Position numbers and translations under genes: made by a program. From the NCBI GenBank assembly GCA_002683195.1, contig NYSW01000063.1, positions 27,036-91,035 on the forward strand: a stretch of 64,000 bases of DNA. Reading direction: 5' to 3'. The notes under the pieces are model-generated. The model was not told the DNA's origin and ran no database searches. It worked only from the letters and a program-made list of their open reading frames with translations. This document shows, piece by piece, positions 52,261 through 61,913 of this stretch. Source of the stretch: Phycisphaerae bacterium. Its GTDB lineage: Bacteria; Planctomycetota; Phycisphaerae; Phycisphaerales; SM1A02. The stretch's first letter is position 1, and each line of letters opens with the position of its first letter.

Positions 52261-52332
52261 GGAGGCGAATCCGACGTCGCTCGATTCCGACCCGGCATCG
52301 ACGACGTCTCCACTTCTCCTGGAAATCGGACC

Positions 52333-53127
52333 ATGTCCACTTCTAGAGCCCGCGTTCGAATCAGCCCCTGGTCGATTCTGGTGCCCGCCTTGCTCCTGAT
52401 CGGATGCGAAGAGGCCCGGTACGAGACGGAGACCCCGGAATCAGTGCTTTCTTCGGCCCGTGAGATGGTCGAGAACGGTGATGCCCACCGTCTTCCCGAC
52501 TTGATCGACATCGACGCACGGGACATCGAATTCGAGGATGGCGTGACCGAAGCGAGTGCGATCGTCGAGGTGAAAGGGAAATTGGCGGAACTTCTCGGCC
52601 GACTCTGGCAGGTCGGAGAGGAACTGCAGGCTCGATTTCCCGGTGAGTCACTGGCCTCGCTCGATGAGGCGGTGGGGATGGTCGAAGCCGAAGGCGGCGG
52701 CGACTGGACCGACATCGTGGGACAGGTCCTGGCCAATCCCTACGCCTTCCTCGACGAGGGCGAGGGCCGGATCGAGATTTTCGATCTCGGAGATGGCACC
52801 GCGGCGATCCTCTGGGATGACGAGCCGGCGTTGGGGGGATTCGTGGCGATGGTCGAGACGGACGACGGCTGGCGGGCCAGCGTGCCGATCGAACTCGTTC
52901 GGGACACCGACTTCTGGCCGGAGACCCGTTGGGAGTGGTCGGTGGTCGCGTCCATGCTTCTTTCGATCGAAAATGCGTTGGAGGACTTCGAACGCGACGT
53001 CCAGTCCGGCCGATTCAAGAGCCTTTCGCAGGCCGCGGCCAGTGCGGGCCGGCTGATCGGCGAATCCGCGGTGGTGCAGGGCGTCATCTACGGGATGATG
53101 AAGCGAGACGTCGACGAGGAAGATTGA
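52333..53127 (+). CDS. Lipoprotein of unknown function
   Basis: The 264-residue protein has a signal sequence with lipobox LIGC (Cys about residue 25). The mature protein is acidic, with a helical middle (KLAELLGRLWQVGEELQARF) and a beta part (RIEIFDLGDGTAAILWDDE, GFVAMVETDDGWRASVPIELV) that resembles domains of DUF4878/SnoaL-like type, but the match is not firm. It is divergent from thiS and lies beside a convergent Usp gene. Confidence 0.72.
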   Translation: MSTSRARVRISPWSILVPALLLIGCEEARYETETPESVLSSAREMVENGDAHRLPDLIDIDARDIEFEDGVTEASAIVEVKGKLAELLGRLWQVGEELQARFPGESLASLDEAVGMVEAEGGGDWTDIVGQVLANPYAFLDEGEGRIEIFDLGDGTAAILWDDEPALGGFVAMVETDDGWRASVPIELVRDTDFWPETRWEWSVVASMLLSIENALEDFERDVQSGRFKSLSQAAASAGRLIGESAVVQGVIYGMMKRDVDEED

Positions 53128-53164
53128 GTCGGCCTCGATTCGGTTCGCTCGGTCGGCCGGGCGA

Positions 53165-53995
53165 TCAGCGCCGAAGGAAGAGGGGCACCGAACTGGTCTT
53201 CAGAAGCGACGAGGCCGTGTCCCCGGCGAGAAGGCGTGAAAGTCCCCGTCGTCCGACGGCGCCCATCACCACCAGGTCGGCTTCCATGCTGGAGGCGTGC
53301 TCGAGGATCGCGGTCGACGGCGGCCCATCAAGCACGAGGGTCTCGACCGAATACCCATGGAGTTCGAGATAGCCCCGGGCCTCCGCGAGATCTCGTTCCC
53401 CATCTTCGCCGTCCTCACCGCATCGGACGACCCGGACGAGGGATGGATCGAAGGCGTTCAGGGTCGCGAACGAGCGAAGGGCGTCTGCCGCCGCGTTGGA
53501 ACCGTCGTAGGCCGCCAGCACCTTGGAGACCGGGCGGGCGCCGTGAGGCATCGCGATGACCGGCCGATTCGAAGCAGTGGCGACCCGGGCGATGAAATCA
53601 TCTTCGTGGGCGATGGTGCCGTAATCGAACGCGTGTCGGATGCCGATGATCGCGATGTCCGAGAGTCTGATCGCATCGACCACGGCTTCCTGGGCGTCCC
53701 CGTCGATCTGCAGTGTCCGCCCGGGCAGGCCGCATCGGGCGAGGAAGGCGTCGAATCGTTCGACGGCGGCCTGCATGCCGTCGCGGACCTTCCGGGTTCG
53801 CTCCTCTCGGAGATCTGCGGCCGCGGCTCCACCGCCGATCGGGGCGGCCTGCACCGGATCGACAAGGGTCTCGTCCATCACCGCGAGTCCGACGATCTCG
53901 GCTCCGTTGCGTCGGGCAAGCTGTGCGGCTTCCGCCATCGCCGAATCCATGTATTCCGACCCGCCGAGAGCCACGAGCACGCGCTTCAGAGCCAT
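53165..53995 (-). CDS. Universal stress protein with two Usp domains
   Basis: The 276-residue protein has two Usp folds: the first begins KRVLVALGGSEYMDSAMAEAA, the second SKVLAAYDGSNAAADALRSFA. The ATP-binding motif G-2x-G-9x-G-S/T appears near the end (MGAVGRRGLSRLLAGDTASSLL), so the C-terminal domain probably binds ATP. GGAGA lies 7 bases before the ATG. It sits just downstream of the antiporter gene and may be cotranscribed with it. Confidence 0.88.
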   Translation of the reverse strand: MALKRVLVALGGSEYMDSAMAEAAQLARRNGAEIVGLAVMDETLVDPVQAAPIGGGAAAADLREERTRKVRDGMQAAVERFDAFLARCGLPGRTLQIDGDAQEAVVDAIRLSDIAIIGIRHAFDYGTIAHEDDFIARVATASNRPVIAMPHGARPVSKVLAAYDGSNAAADALRSFATLNAFDPSLVRVVRCGEDGEDGERDLAEARGYLELHGYSVETLVLDGPPSTAILEHASSMEADLVVMGAVGRRGLSRLLAGDTASSLLKTSSVPLFLRR

Positions 53996-54086
53996 CTGTC
54001 GTCTCCAGCCGGGGGAAACCCGGTCGTCGATTGCGGAAAATGGAGGCATCGCCGATGCGAAGCGCTCCGGAAGGAAATCCGGCCGA

Positions 54087-55637
54087 TCACAGGAACAGGA
54101 AGTGCACCAGCACGAAGCAGGGAATGAGCACCAGTCCGCTGTACATCATGTATCCGAAGAAACTCGGCATTTTCACCCCACTCTGTTCGGCGATCGACTT
54201 CACCATGAAGTTGGGTCCGTTGCCGATGTAGGTGTTCGCACCCATGAACACGGCGCCCAGGCTGATCCCGACCAGAAGATCTTCGCGGATGAACTCGCCG
54301 GTACCCAGTTCCAGCACACCCTCGCCCGCCTCGAGTGTCAGGCTCTCCGCGGTCTGGAAGAAGACCAGATAGGTGGGCGCGTTGTCGAGGAAGCTGGAGA
54401 GGATGCCGGTCAGCCAGTAGAACTGACCCGCAGTCTCGAGTCCGAGTGAGGCGCCGTTGGCCTTGAGGACCGCCAGTGGCACCTGCATCGTGATGAAGAT
54501 GCCGACGAAAAGGGCGGCGACTTCGGCGATGGCGTGGTAGTTGAATCGATTGGCTTGGCGGATCCCGGACGGCGTCAGCCCGAGGCTTGCGCCGGCGAGT
54601 CCGAGCATCACGAGTTCCCGCATGAAGGGGAAGGCGTGCCAGTCGGTGCCGGGGAGGGGCTTGGAGGGATCCAGCAGGGCGACCGCGAACACCACGCCGA
54701 GCAGGAGCAGCATGTTGATGGTGCCGCTGACTCGCAGAGGGCGGCGAATGGCCTGGTCCAGGGCGATGTCGACCTTGGTTTCCCGCTTCACCACGATGGT
54801 GTCCCAGATCCAGTAGATCGCCAGCAGCAGGACGCCGAGGAAGGCCCATTCCTTCCAGAGCATGAGCGTCCAATCGAACGGGACGCCGCGGAGGTATCCG
54901 AGAAACAGCGGGGGGTCGCCGATCGGAAGCAGGGTGCCCCCGATGTTGCTCACCAGGAAGATGAAGAAGACGACGGTGTGCACCACGTGCTTGCGTTCGC
55001 GGTTGGTCTCGAGGAGCGGCCGGATCAGCAGCATGCTGGCTCCGGTGGTGCCGATGAAGCTCGCGATCAGGGTGCCGACCGCGATGAATCCGGCATTGAC
55101 GGTCGGCGTCGCCTTGAGGTCTCCGGTGATCGAGATGCCGCCGGAGATCACGTACAGCGAGAACAGCAGCATGATGAACGGCACGTACTCGCCGGGAATC
55201 GCGTGCTCGACCGCCAGGAGGGCGCCGATCCACGAATCGAAGACCGCGTAATAGGCGAGCGTCAGGAAGGCCAGGATCATGGAGACCGCCAGCCGATTCG
55301 TGTTGTTCTCCCACCAGTGCATGGTGGGGCGAAGCAGGGGCAGGACCGCGATCGCGAGGAGCAGCAGGACGAAAGGCACGGTTCCCAGCTGCCAGAGGTG
55401 GGGGACGCCGTGGTCCTCCCCGTGTCCAGCCACGGATTCGCCGGTGGGTGCGGCCGCCTCCGAGAAGGGTTCGGCGGCTTTTTCCAATTCCGACATCACC
55501 GCATTCGGGTTGGCGTCGGCCCCGTCTCCATGGATCGAGACCACCAGAGGGGCGAGAACGAGGAGCGCGAGAATCACCAGCCCGATCAGGGTCGGCGTTC
55601 GAAGGGGATTCGGGGAACTGTCGTCGTGGGAGGTCAT
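54087..55637 (-). CDS. NhaD-type sodium/proton antiporter
   Basis: The 516-residue protein has about 12 membrane helices with SNIGGTLLPIGDPPLFLGYLRGVPFDWTL, SFIGTTGASMLLIRPLL and SFLDNAPTYLVFF, typical of the ion transporter superfamily that includes NhaD and UIT-type antiporters. A Glu/His-rich loop near the N-terminus might be regulatory. The ATG at 55637 is chosen, but an in-frame TTG at 55652 with GAGG upstream is equally possible. The Usp gene follows, a common pairing with transporters. Confidence 0.87.
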   Translation of the reverse strand: MTSHDDSSPNPLRTPTLIGLVILALLVLAPLVVSIHGDGADANPNAVMSELEKAAEPFSEAAAPTGESVAGHGEDHGVPHLWQLGTVPFVLLLLAIAVLPLLRPTMHWWENNTNRLAVSMILAFLTLAYYAVFDSWIGALLAVEHAIPGEYVPFIMLLFSLYVISGGISITGDLKATPTVNAGFIAVGTLIASFIGTTGASMLLIRPLLETNRERKHVVHTVVFFIFLVSNIGGTLLPIGDPPLFLGYLRGVPFDWTLMLWKEWAFLGVLLLAIYWIWDTIVVKRETKVDIALDQAIRRPLRVSGTINMLLLLGVVFAVALLDPSKPLPGTDWHAFPFMRELVMLGLAGASLGLTPSGIRQANRFNYHAIAEVAALFVGIFITMQVPLAVLKANGASLGLETAGQFYWLTGILSSFLDNAPTYLVFFQTAESLTLEAGEGVLELGTGEFIREDLLVGISLGAVFMGANTYIGNGPNFMVKSIAEQSGVKMPSFFGYMMYSGLVLIPCFVLVHFLFL

Positions 55638-55744
55638 CGGGGTCCGTTTCAAGCGTCCAGCCTCGGGGGGGGCGTACTCTACAGAACCCGCGACCGGTGA
55701 AGCGGATCGGATTCGAGGTCTTCGTGGAACTTCAGGTGACGATC

Positions 55745-57640
55745 ATGTGCCATTCAATCTTTTTCCGTGTGCTCATCGGGCTGCTGGCGATCTCCTTCGT
55801 CGAACTTGCCGGAGCGGAGCCTCCGCGATTCGGTCGTTTCATCGCGCAGGAGCCCACCGGCCGGGCCGGGCGGGCGATCGCTTTCGCTGCCGCTTCTTCG
55901 GAAGAGGACCCGGTGATGCTGCGGGTCGACGCGGAGGGCCGCCTTGCGTCGGATCCAACCGCCCCCGGCGGACTCCGTGATCTCGAGATCGCCTCGGACG
56001 GGCAGGTCGTCGTCACGGGAGACCGAGGGACCTTCGTGCGGGCCGCCGAAGGTGGTGAATGGCGTCAGGTCGGTGATCTTCCCGGCCAGGCGGTGGCGAT
56101 CGACGGCGATTCCGGGCGGATCCTGACGATCGGATCCCGCGGTTCCGAATCCGACGGCACCGTGACCGCCGTCGATTCCGTCGGTGGGGACGTGTTGTGG
56201 TCACGACCCCGGGCCTACCCCGGCGCTCGAGGCATCGCCCTTCTGCCGGACGGTTCCAGCTGGATCACCGACACCGATCGTCATCGCCTCGTTCGGCTTG
56301 CGGCCGACGGCACGGAGATTCTGGCGGTGGGTGATCGCGGGGCCTTCCCCGGGCTTTTCAACACGCCATCGGACGTCTCGTTCTTCAACGACCGGATCTT
56401 CGTGGCGGACATGCTCAATCATCGGATCTCGACCCACCGGGCGGCCGATGGCAAGTTCATCGATCAATGGGGGATGCACGCGGTCATGCCCCGGCAGGGA
56501 GAAGGCCGGATCCACTACCCCGAACGCCTGGCGATCTCGTCGGACGGGGCCATGGTCGCCGTGCTCGAGCCGTTTGAACGCCGCTATCAGTCGTTCGGCC
56601 GACTGGCCGAGGGTGAGGAGCCTTCCGGCGCGAATCTGCCCGGCCGCCGTGGGGTGGAGAGTCACTTCGGGACCGACATCGACGCCGCCGGGGGATTCCT
56701 GGCGATGTGGGAGCCGGAATCGGGGTCGGTACTCGCCTTCGACACCCGCTACGACATTCCGATCCACGTGGCGACCTTCGCCACGGGAGGGCCACCCCCG
56801 GCCGGGGTGGGACGGCTCGCCTCGATCGCGGTCGATGGCCAACGCAACGACGTCTGGATGCTGGATGCGGGGCACCGCCGGATCTCCCGCTGGCTCCTCC
56901 GCACGGAACGCCCGGGGGAACTCGTCTACGACCCGTTCATGGGCAGGTTTGCTCGCGGGTGGACCTACGATCTGCTGGCTCGACGAGTGGCGGCGTTCCA
57001 GAATGTCACGGATCCACCTTGGATCGAACCCGTGGATCTGCTCATCCGGGGGGATCGGGTCCATGTGCTGGATGCGGCCGGTCCTTCGATCGTCGTCGCC
57101 GACCGGGATCTCGAGGTCGTGCAGGTCATCGATCTTTCGGAAGACATCACGCCGGTTCAGTTTGCGATCGAGGAGGATCCGGACGGTCAGGTGTCGGCCT
57201 GGGTCCTGACCGATCCCGACGCAGGCGTGCTGCGAAGGGTGGAGCCGGACGGCGTGGTGGCGACCGTGCCGCTGGCCGATGCCGGCGTTCGGGAGCCCAA
57301 TGGCATCTCGGTCGCCGGAGATCGGTTGGTGGTCAGTGATCGAGGAAGTGACGAAGTCGTGATGCTCGATGGAACCGGATCGTTGATCCTCCGTACCGGC
57401 GAAACCGGGGCCTGGGACGGTGGGCTCTGGAGGCCGGCGGGCACCACGGTTCTTCCCAATGGGGTGGTCGCGGTCGTTGATCAGGGCAATCACCGGGCTC
57501 AGGGATTCGATGCCGTGACCGGGGAATGGAGATTGTCATTCAGTCTCGGGCAGGGGCACGACAAGCCGATGCTCTTGAAGTCCTCGTACGTGGACGGGCC
57601 GGAAGAGATCGACTCGGAAGATGCAAAGGATGTCCCGTGA
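55745..57640 (+). CDS. Secreted NHL-repeat (beta-propeller) protein
   Basis: The 631-residue protein has a signal peptide (FFRVLIGLLAISFVELAGA) and repeated NHL-type segments (SWITDTDRHRLVRLAADGTEI, RIFVADMLNHRISTHRAADGKF, VVAVVDQGNHRAQGFDAVTG), probably two propellers. NHL propellers bind proteins or ligands. The ATG at 55745 has AGGTG 7 bases upstream; a GTG at 55697 is less likely. The stop shares ATGA-type overlap with the next gene, so it is in one operon with the YtkA-like lipoprotein and the peroxidase. Confidence 0.82.
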   Translation: MCHSIFFRVLIGLLAISFVELAGAEPPRFGRFIAQEPTGRAGRAIAFAAASSEEDPVMLRVDAEGRLASDPTAPGGLRDLEIASDGQVVVTGDRGTFVRAAEGGEWRQVGDLPGQAVAIDGDSGRILTIGSRGSESDGTVTAVDSVGGDVLWSRPRAYPGARGIALLPDGSSWITDTDRHRLVRLAADGTEILAVGDRGAFPGLFNTPSDVSFFNDRIFVADMLNHRISTHRAADGKFIDQWGMHAVMPRQGEGRIHYPERLAISSDGAMVAVLEPFERRYQSFGRLAEGEEPSGANLPGRRGVESHFGTDIDAAGGFLAMWEPESGSVLAFDTRYDIPIHVATFATGGPPPAGVGRLASIAVDGQRNDVWMLDAGHRRISRWLLRTERPGELVYDPFMGRFARGWTYDLLARRVAAFQNVTDPPWIEPVDLLIRGDRVHVLDAAGPSIVVADRDLEVVQVIDLSEDITPVQFAIEEDPDGQVSAWVLTDPDAGVLRRVEPDGVVATVPLADAGVREPNGISVAGDRLVVSDRGSDEVVMLDGTGSLILRTGETGAWDGGLWRPAGTTVLPNGVVAVVDQGNHRAQGFDAVTGEWRLSFSLGQGHDKPMLLKSSYVDGPEEIDSEDAKDVP

Positions 57641-58140
57641 TGAACCCTCGAAGAATTCGTTTCCCATTCGTCGCCTCGATCCCCGCTTGCGGGTCGCTTT
57701 GCGTGCTGGCGGTCGTGATGACCCTTGGCACCGGCTGCGGTGAGGAGTCGACCTCGTCGACCTCGTCGACCTCGTCGACTTCCGGGGCGGACGCCTCGGA
57801 GATCGCCTGGCGTGAGCAGCCCACGGCGGATGGCCGCTGGACCGTCGCCTGGCGACCCGTGGCCGAACCGATTCCCGCCCTCGATCCTTTTGCGGTCGAG
57901 GTCCGAGTGGTCGATGCCGAGGGCGGCCCCGTCGGCGAAGAGGTGTCGATTCTGGTCGATGCCGGGATGCCGCATCACGGTCATGGAATGAACGTGGTGC
58001 CGCGGATCTCCCGGCGGGCTGGAGACTGGATCGCCGAGGGCATGCTCTTTCACATGCCTGGCCGCTGGGAATTCATGGTCGACGTCCTGCGTGACGGAGA
58101 AGTGGAGCGGGCGCAATGGACCGTCATGCTGGACAACTGA
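57640..58140 (+). CDS. YtkA/FixH-like lipoprotein
   Basis: The 166-residue protein has a signal with lipobox LGTGC (Cys near residue 33) and a low-complexity Ser/Thr repeat encoded by a 9-base tandem unit. The domain is YtkA/FixH-like: DPFAVEVRVVDAEGGPVGEEVSILVDAGMPHHGHGMNVVPRI, ending in MPGRWEFMVDVLRDGE. Such domains are found near cytochromes and copper proteins. The His-rich PHHGHGM could bind a metal. It overlaps the NHL gene by one base and the peroxidase gene by 25. Confidence 0.8.
   Translation: MNPRRIRFPFVASIPACGSLCVLAVVMTLGTGCGEESTSSTSSTSSTSGADASEIAWREQPTADGRWTVAWRPVAEPIPALDPFAVEVRVVDAEGGPVGEEVSILVDAGMPHHGHGMNVVPRISRRAGDWIAEGMLFHMPGRWEFMVDVLRDGEVERAQWTVMLDN
57748..57783. repeat. 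9-base tandem repeat (Ser/Thr) in the YtkA-like gene
   Basis: Three perfect copies of TCGACCTCG plus a degenerate fourth. They encode a flexible Ser-Thr-Ser linker after the lipid anchor. Confidence 0.8.
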
Positions 58141-59423
58141 TTCTTCTGGTCGCCACTTTCGGATTCGGTCCACCGATCGGGTGTGAGCGGCCCGCGGTGG
58201 AGCCGGCGATGGAGGCGGTGGCGAAGACTCCGGACGAGATCGGACGGGCGGTCGGCCTTTCCGAGCCGATCGTTCGACGCGCCCTGCGAGCCTCGCCGCT
58301 TCCGCCTCCCCCGGCGGATCCCACGAATCGGGTCGCGGACGATGCTCGAGCCGCGGCGCTGGGCCGTGAACTCTTCTTCGACTCCGGATTGTCGATCGAC
58401 GGTTCCGTGAGTTGCGCCACGTGTCACCGGCCGGAACTCCGATTCACCGACGGGCTCGTTCGTTCCGAGGGCCTCGAGACGGCCGCGCGGCACTCGCCGT
58501 CGCTGGTCGATGCCTCGCACCAGCGTTGGTTCAATTGGGACGGACGTTCGGATTCCATGTGGGCACATGCGATCAGGCCGATCGAACATCCCGATGAAAT
58601 GGGAGGTGACCGGACCGCGGTTGCCCGGTATCTCCTCGGAGATCCAACGACTCGAGCCGCCTACGAGGAGATCTTCGGGCCTTCGCCGCTGGAACCGACA
58701 TCGCTGCCGGAACGAGCGAGGCCGGAGGGGGAGGCGGCGGCCGTGGCAGCCTGGGATGATTTGGATGAACCGACTCGCTTCGAGATCGACCGGATCGCGG
58801 CCAATGTCGGCAAGGCATTGGCGGCGTACCAACGAACCCTCTCGGGTGGCCCCACTCGTTTCGATGCCTGGATCGATGATGTTCGTGGAGGTGGTGACGG
58901 CGAAGCGATTCTCGAGCCGGCGGAACGTCGCGGACTCGAACTCTTCTTCGGAGCCGCGGAATGCTGGGAATGTCACGCCGGTCCGCTCTTCAGCGACGGT
59001 GAGTTTCACAACATCGGAACGCCGGTGGCTGGTGGGCTTCCGCGGGACCCCGGTCGTTACGACGGGGCGGCGCTGGTGGTCGAGGATCGATTCAACGCCG
59101 CCGGTCGCCACAGCGACGACCCGGACGGGGCACGCGGAATCGTGAGCCTCGGCGTGAAGCGGGATCCTTCCCAGTGGGGGGCCTTTCGAACACCCTCGCT
59201 TCGAGGGGTGGGCCAGACTCCGCCTTACATGCACGATGGCTCGATGCCCGATCTTGAATCGGTGGTGCGGTTCTATTCGACCCTCGAGGGCGCGATCCAG
59301 CTGGATCATCACCAGGAATCCGTCCTGAGCGTTCTCGATCTCGACGAGGGTGAGCTTTCGGATCTGGTGGCGTTTCTGAAGACCTTGGATGGGGCGACGG
59401 AATTGTCCGATAACCACAAGTAG
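58116..59423 (+). CDS. Di-haem cytochrome c peroxidase/MauG-type lipoprotein
   Basis: The 435-residue protein has a lipobox-like PIGC (Cys about residue 23), haem c motifs CATCH (about residue 101) and CWECH (about residue 287), and the family stretch FRTPSLRGVGQTPPYMHDGSMPDLESVV. It fits the bacterial cytochrome c peroxidase/MauG/MbnH superfamily, which reduces peroxide or oxidises partner proteins. GGAG lies 8 bases before the ATG. It is the third gene of the NHL-YtkA-peroxidase operon. Confidence 0.88.
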   Translation: MDRHAGQLILLVATFGFGPPIGCERPAVEPAMEAVAKTPDEIGRAVGLSEPIVRRALRASPLPPPPADPTNRVADDARAAALGRELFFDSGLSIDGSVSCATCHRPELRFTDGLVRSEGLETAARHSPSLVDASHQRWFNWDGRSDSMWAHAIRPIEHPDEMGGDRTAVARYLLGDPTTRAAYEEIFGPSPLEPTSLPERARPEGEAAAVAAWDDLDEPTRFEIDRIAANVGKALAAYQRTLSGGPTRFDAWIDDVRGGGDGEAILEPAERRGLELFFGAAECWECHAGPLFSDGEFHNIGTPVAGGLPRDPGRYDGAALVVEDRFNAAGRHSDDPDGARGIVSLGVKRDPSQWGAFRTPSLRGVGQTPPYMHDGSMPDLESVVRFYSTLEGAIQLDHHQESVLSVLDLDEGELSDLVAFLKTLDGATELSDNHK

Positions 59424-59457
59424 GGTCGCGGTCGAATGGGGGAAATCGCGCGTTTAG

Positions 59458-59499
59458 TGCCGAGAATCATGATTCGCGGCACCGGTTGTTCTTTTTTTC
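59458..59499 (+). terminator. Rho-independent terminator of the peroxidase operon
   Basis: A near-perfect inverted repeat (59458-59483; outer arms GTGCCG/CGGCAC, inner arms GAATC/GATTC) followed after a few bases by a run of seven Ts. Confidence 0.8.
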
Positions 59500-59657
59500 G
59501 GGAACAGAAACCGCCTCTCCCCGTCAATACGTGGTCCCGGTATGTTTTTCGGGCTACGGTTGAACATCGCTGGCTCGAGTATTTCACGAGGCGGTGCGTC
59601 AAACTCCCCGGGTAGATCCCTTCACTCCAAAGATCCGTACCTTTCCAGGAATCCAAG

Positions 59658-61913
59658 ATGCCCAGCATCCCGCGTTCCGTGCTCAGCACACTTTCAGCCT
59701 CGGCCGCCATCGCCATGTCGACCGCGGTCATCGCCCACGACAATGATCCGAAGTCCCAGACTCTGCCTCCGATCTACGGAGAAACGGTCATTGGCGGTCA
59801 GGACGGACTCGCCGGAGGATTCGATTCGAACGGCTTCATCTTCTGCTCGCAGGTCCCGATCAATCAGCTTGGTGGTTCGGGCAATGGATCGGACTGCTGG
59901 GGTTACACCCACCCGAGCGGAACAAACATCGCCATCGTGACGATGGAAACCGCGGTCGCCTGGGTGGATGTCTCGGATCCGTACGCACCCAACGTTCTCT
60001 ACACCTACCAACGAGGTGGTACCAGCTCCCTCTGGGGAGACGTGAAGGTCGTCGGCTCGCGAGCCTACGTGGTCGGCGAAGGCGGAGGCAGCATCAAGAC
60101 CTTCGACATGTCCAACGTCGACAACGGGATCGTGACCTACGAAGGCGAATCGTCTTCGAACGGTGATACCGCGACTCACAACATCGCAAGCGTTCCACAG
60201 GCCAATCTCATCGCTCGATGCGGTGGTGGCAGCAACGGACTCCGCTTCTACTCCACGGCCTCGAACCCGGACGACCCGGAGTTCATCGGTTCGTGGAACG
60301 ATCGATACGTGCACGATGCCTGTCTCGCGATCTACCCCCAGAACGGCCCCGATTCGAACTATCGCGGTCGAATCATCGGCTTTCTCAACGACGGCTTCAA
60401 CGGCGGCAGCACCGACACCGGACTTTCGATCGTCGACTTCGGTGTTCCGAGCAACCCGAATCCGTCGGGGACCCTGCTTTCCAGAGTGACTTGGCCCGGT
60501 GCGGGCTACAGCCACCAGAGTTGGCACAACGACGATTTCACCTGGGTGATCTCCAACGACGAAACCGCGCTGAACTCCACCTGGCAGATGGTCAACATCA
60601 CCGACCTGAACAACGCCACGCTGGGCTTCACCCAGTCGATCCCCGGATCGGCGAACAACCACAACAACTACGTGAAGGACGGGCGCCTCTACGCCGCGAA
60701 CTACACCATGGGGTTGCGGGTGCTCGACTGCTCCAACGGGAACTTCATGGACGAGATCGCCTACTTCGATACGTATCCGGAGAGCGAATCCAGCGGCTAC
60801 AACGGCATCTGGAGCGTGTACCCGTACTTCGACAATGGATTGATCATCTGCAGCGACTTCCAGCGAGGTCTCTTCTGCATCAAACTCGATCTCTCTCCCA
60901 TCGGCTACTCGTTCCCGGACGGCCTGCCTGAGATGGTTCCGAGCAGCGGGACCGAGATCCTGGTCGAGGCGAACATCGAGGCCGGCTTCGACATCGCCTC
61001 CTTCGAAATGTCCTACGCCTTCTCCGGCGGTTCGAACGGCACCGTCTCCGGAACCCCGATCAAGGGAGGCGATCGCTACGCCTTCCAGCTTCCCGCGTCC
61101 TCCGTGTGTCCCGGTGAGGTCACGTACTCCTTCGAGGCGACGCTGACCAACGGTGACAGCTACCCCGATCAGTCCGGCCCCTACACCGCGCTGGTGGCGG
61201 ATGGCTCGGTGGTCGCCGGTGAATGGGACGGGACGTCCTCGGCCGGCTGGACCCTCGGGCTCGGCTCCGACACCGCGACCGACGGTCAGTGGGACCGAGG
61301 CGTGGTCGAAGGAAACAACCGTGGCGACCCGTCTTTCGATGGCTCCGGGTCCGGCAGCGGCCAGGCGTTCCTCACCGACATCGACCCCAGCAACACCAAC
61401 AGTGACGTCGACGGCGGCTTCACCACACTGCTCTCCCCGGTGTTCGACGGGACCGCGACCGAGGGCACGATCCTCAGTTATCAGCGGTGGTACGACGACC
61501 AGGCCGGTGCCGCACCCGGCCTCGATCAGATGGACGTCTCCATTTCCAACAATGGTGGCTCGACCTGGCAGACGCTCGAGACCGTGACGCAGAGCACCAG
61601 CTCGTGGGTCACCGTCGAGTTCCCGATCGAATCCGAAATCACGCCCACCGCCCAGATGCGTCTTCGCTTCGTGGTGGGGGACTACGACGAGGGTTCCGTG
61701 GTGGAAGCCGGCGTCGATAATCTCAGGGTCTTCGGCATCGCTTGTGATGACTCCATCCCCGGTGACCTCAACAACGACGGGCTGGTCAACGGTGCCGATG
61801 TCGGGATCTTCCTGGCCCTGTGGGGTAGCAGTGACCCGACCGCCGACCTCAATGGCGACTTGACCGTCAATGGTGGTGACCTTGGACTGCTGATCGCCAA
61901 CTGGTCCATCTGA
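59658..61913 (+). CDS. Secreted choice-of-anchor B protein with dockerin-like end
   Basis: The 751-residue protein has a signal peptide (about 1-26), a propeller-like N-terminal part typical of choice-of-anchor B proteins (THPSGTNIAIVTMETAVAWVDVSDPYAPNVLYTY, YVHDACLAIYPQNG, SHQSWHNDDFTWVISNDE, MGLRVLDCSNG), a jelly-roll-like domain (about 520-695), and a C-terminal dockerin-like calcium pair: DLNNDGLVNGADVGIF and DLNGDLTVNGGDLGLL. AGGA lies before the ATG. Likely exported to the cell surface; the binding partner is unknown. It lies directly downstream of the peroxidase operon. Confidence 0.85.
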   Translation: MPSIPRSVLSTLSASAAIAMSTAVIAHDNDPKSQTLPPIYGETVIGGQDGLAGGFDSNGFIFCSQVPINQLGGSGNGSDCWGYTHPSGTNIAIVTMETAVAWVDVSDPYAPNVLYTYQRGGTSSLWGDVKVVGSRAYVVGEGGGSIKTFDMSNVDNGIVTYEGESSSNGDTATHNIASVPQANLIARCGGGSNGLRFYSTASNPDDPEFIGSWNDRYVHDACLAIYPQNGPDSNYRGRIIGFLNDGFNGGSTDTGLSIVDFGVPSNPNPSGTLLSRVTWPGAGYSHQSWHNDDFTWVISNDETALNSTWQMVNITDLNNATLGFTQSIPGSANNHNNYVKDGRLYAANYTMGLRVLDCSNGNFMDEIAYFDTYPESESSGYNGIWSVYPYFDNGLIICSDFQRGLFCIKLDLSPIGYSFPDGLPEMVPSSGTEILVEANIEAGFDIASFEMSYAFSGGSNGTVSGTPIKGGDRYAFQLPASSVCPGEVTYSFEATLTNGDSYPDQSGPYTALVADGSVVAGEWDGTSSAGWTLGLGSDTATDGQWDRGVVEGNNRGDPSFDGSGSGSGQAFLTDIDPSNTNSDVDGGFTTLLSPVFDGTATEGTILSYQRWYDDQAGAAPGLDQMDVSISNNGGSTWQTLETVTQSTSSWVTVEFPIESEITPTAQMRLRFVVGDYDEGSVVEAGVDNLRVFGIACDDSIPGDLNNDGLVNGADVGIFLALWGSSDPTADLNGDLTVNGGDLGLLIANWSI

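Noticed and set aside
52249..52332. A thiamine (TPP) riboswitch upstream of thiS
   Set aside because: The conserved CUGAGA and related stems are not present, and the likely leaderless start leaves no room for one.
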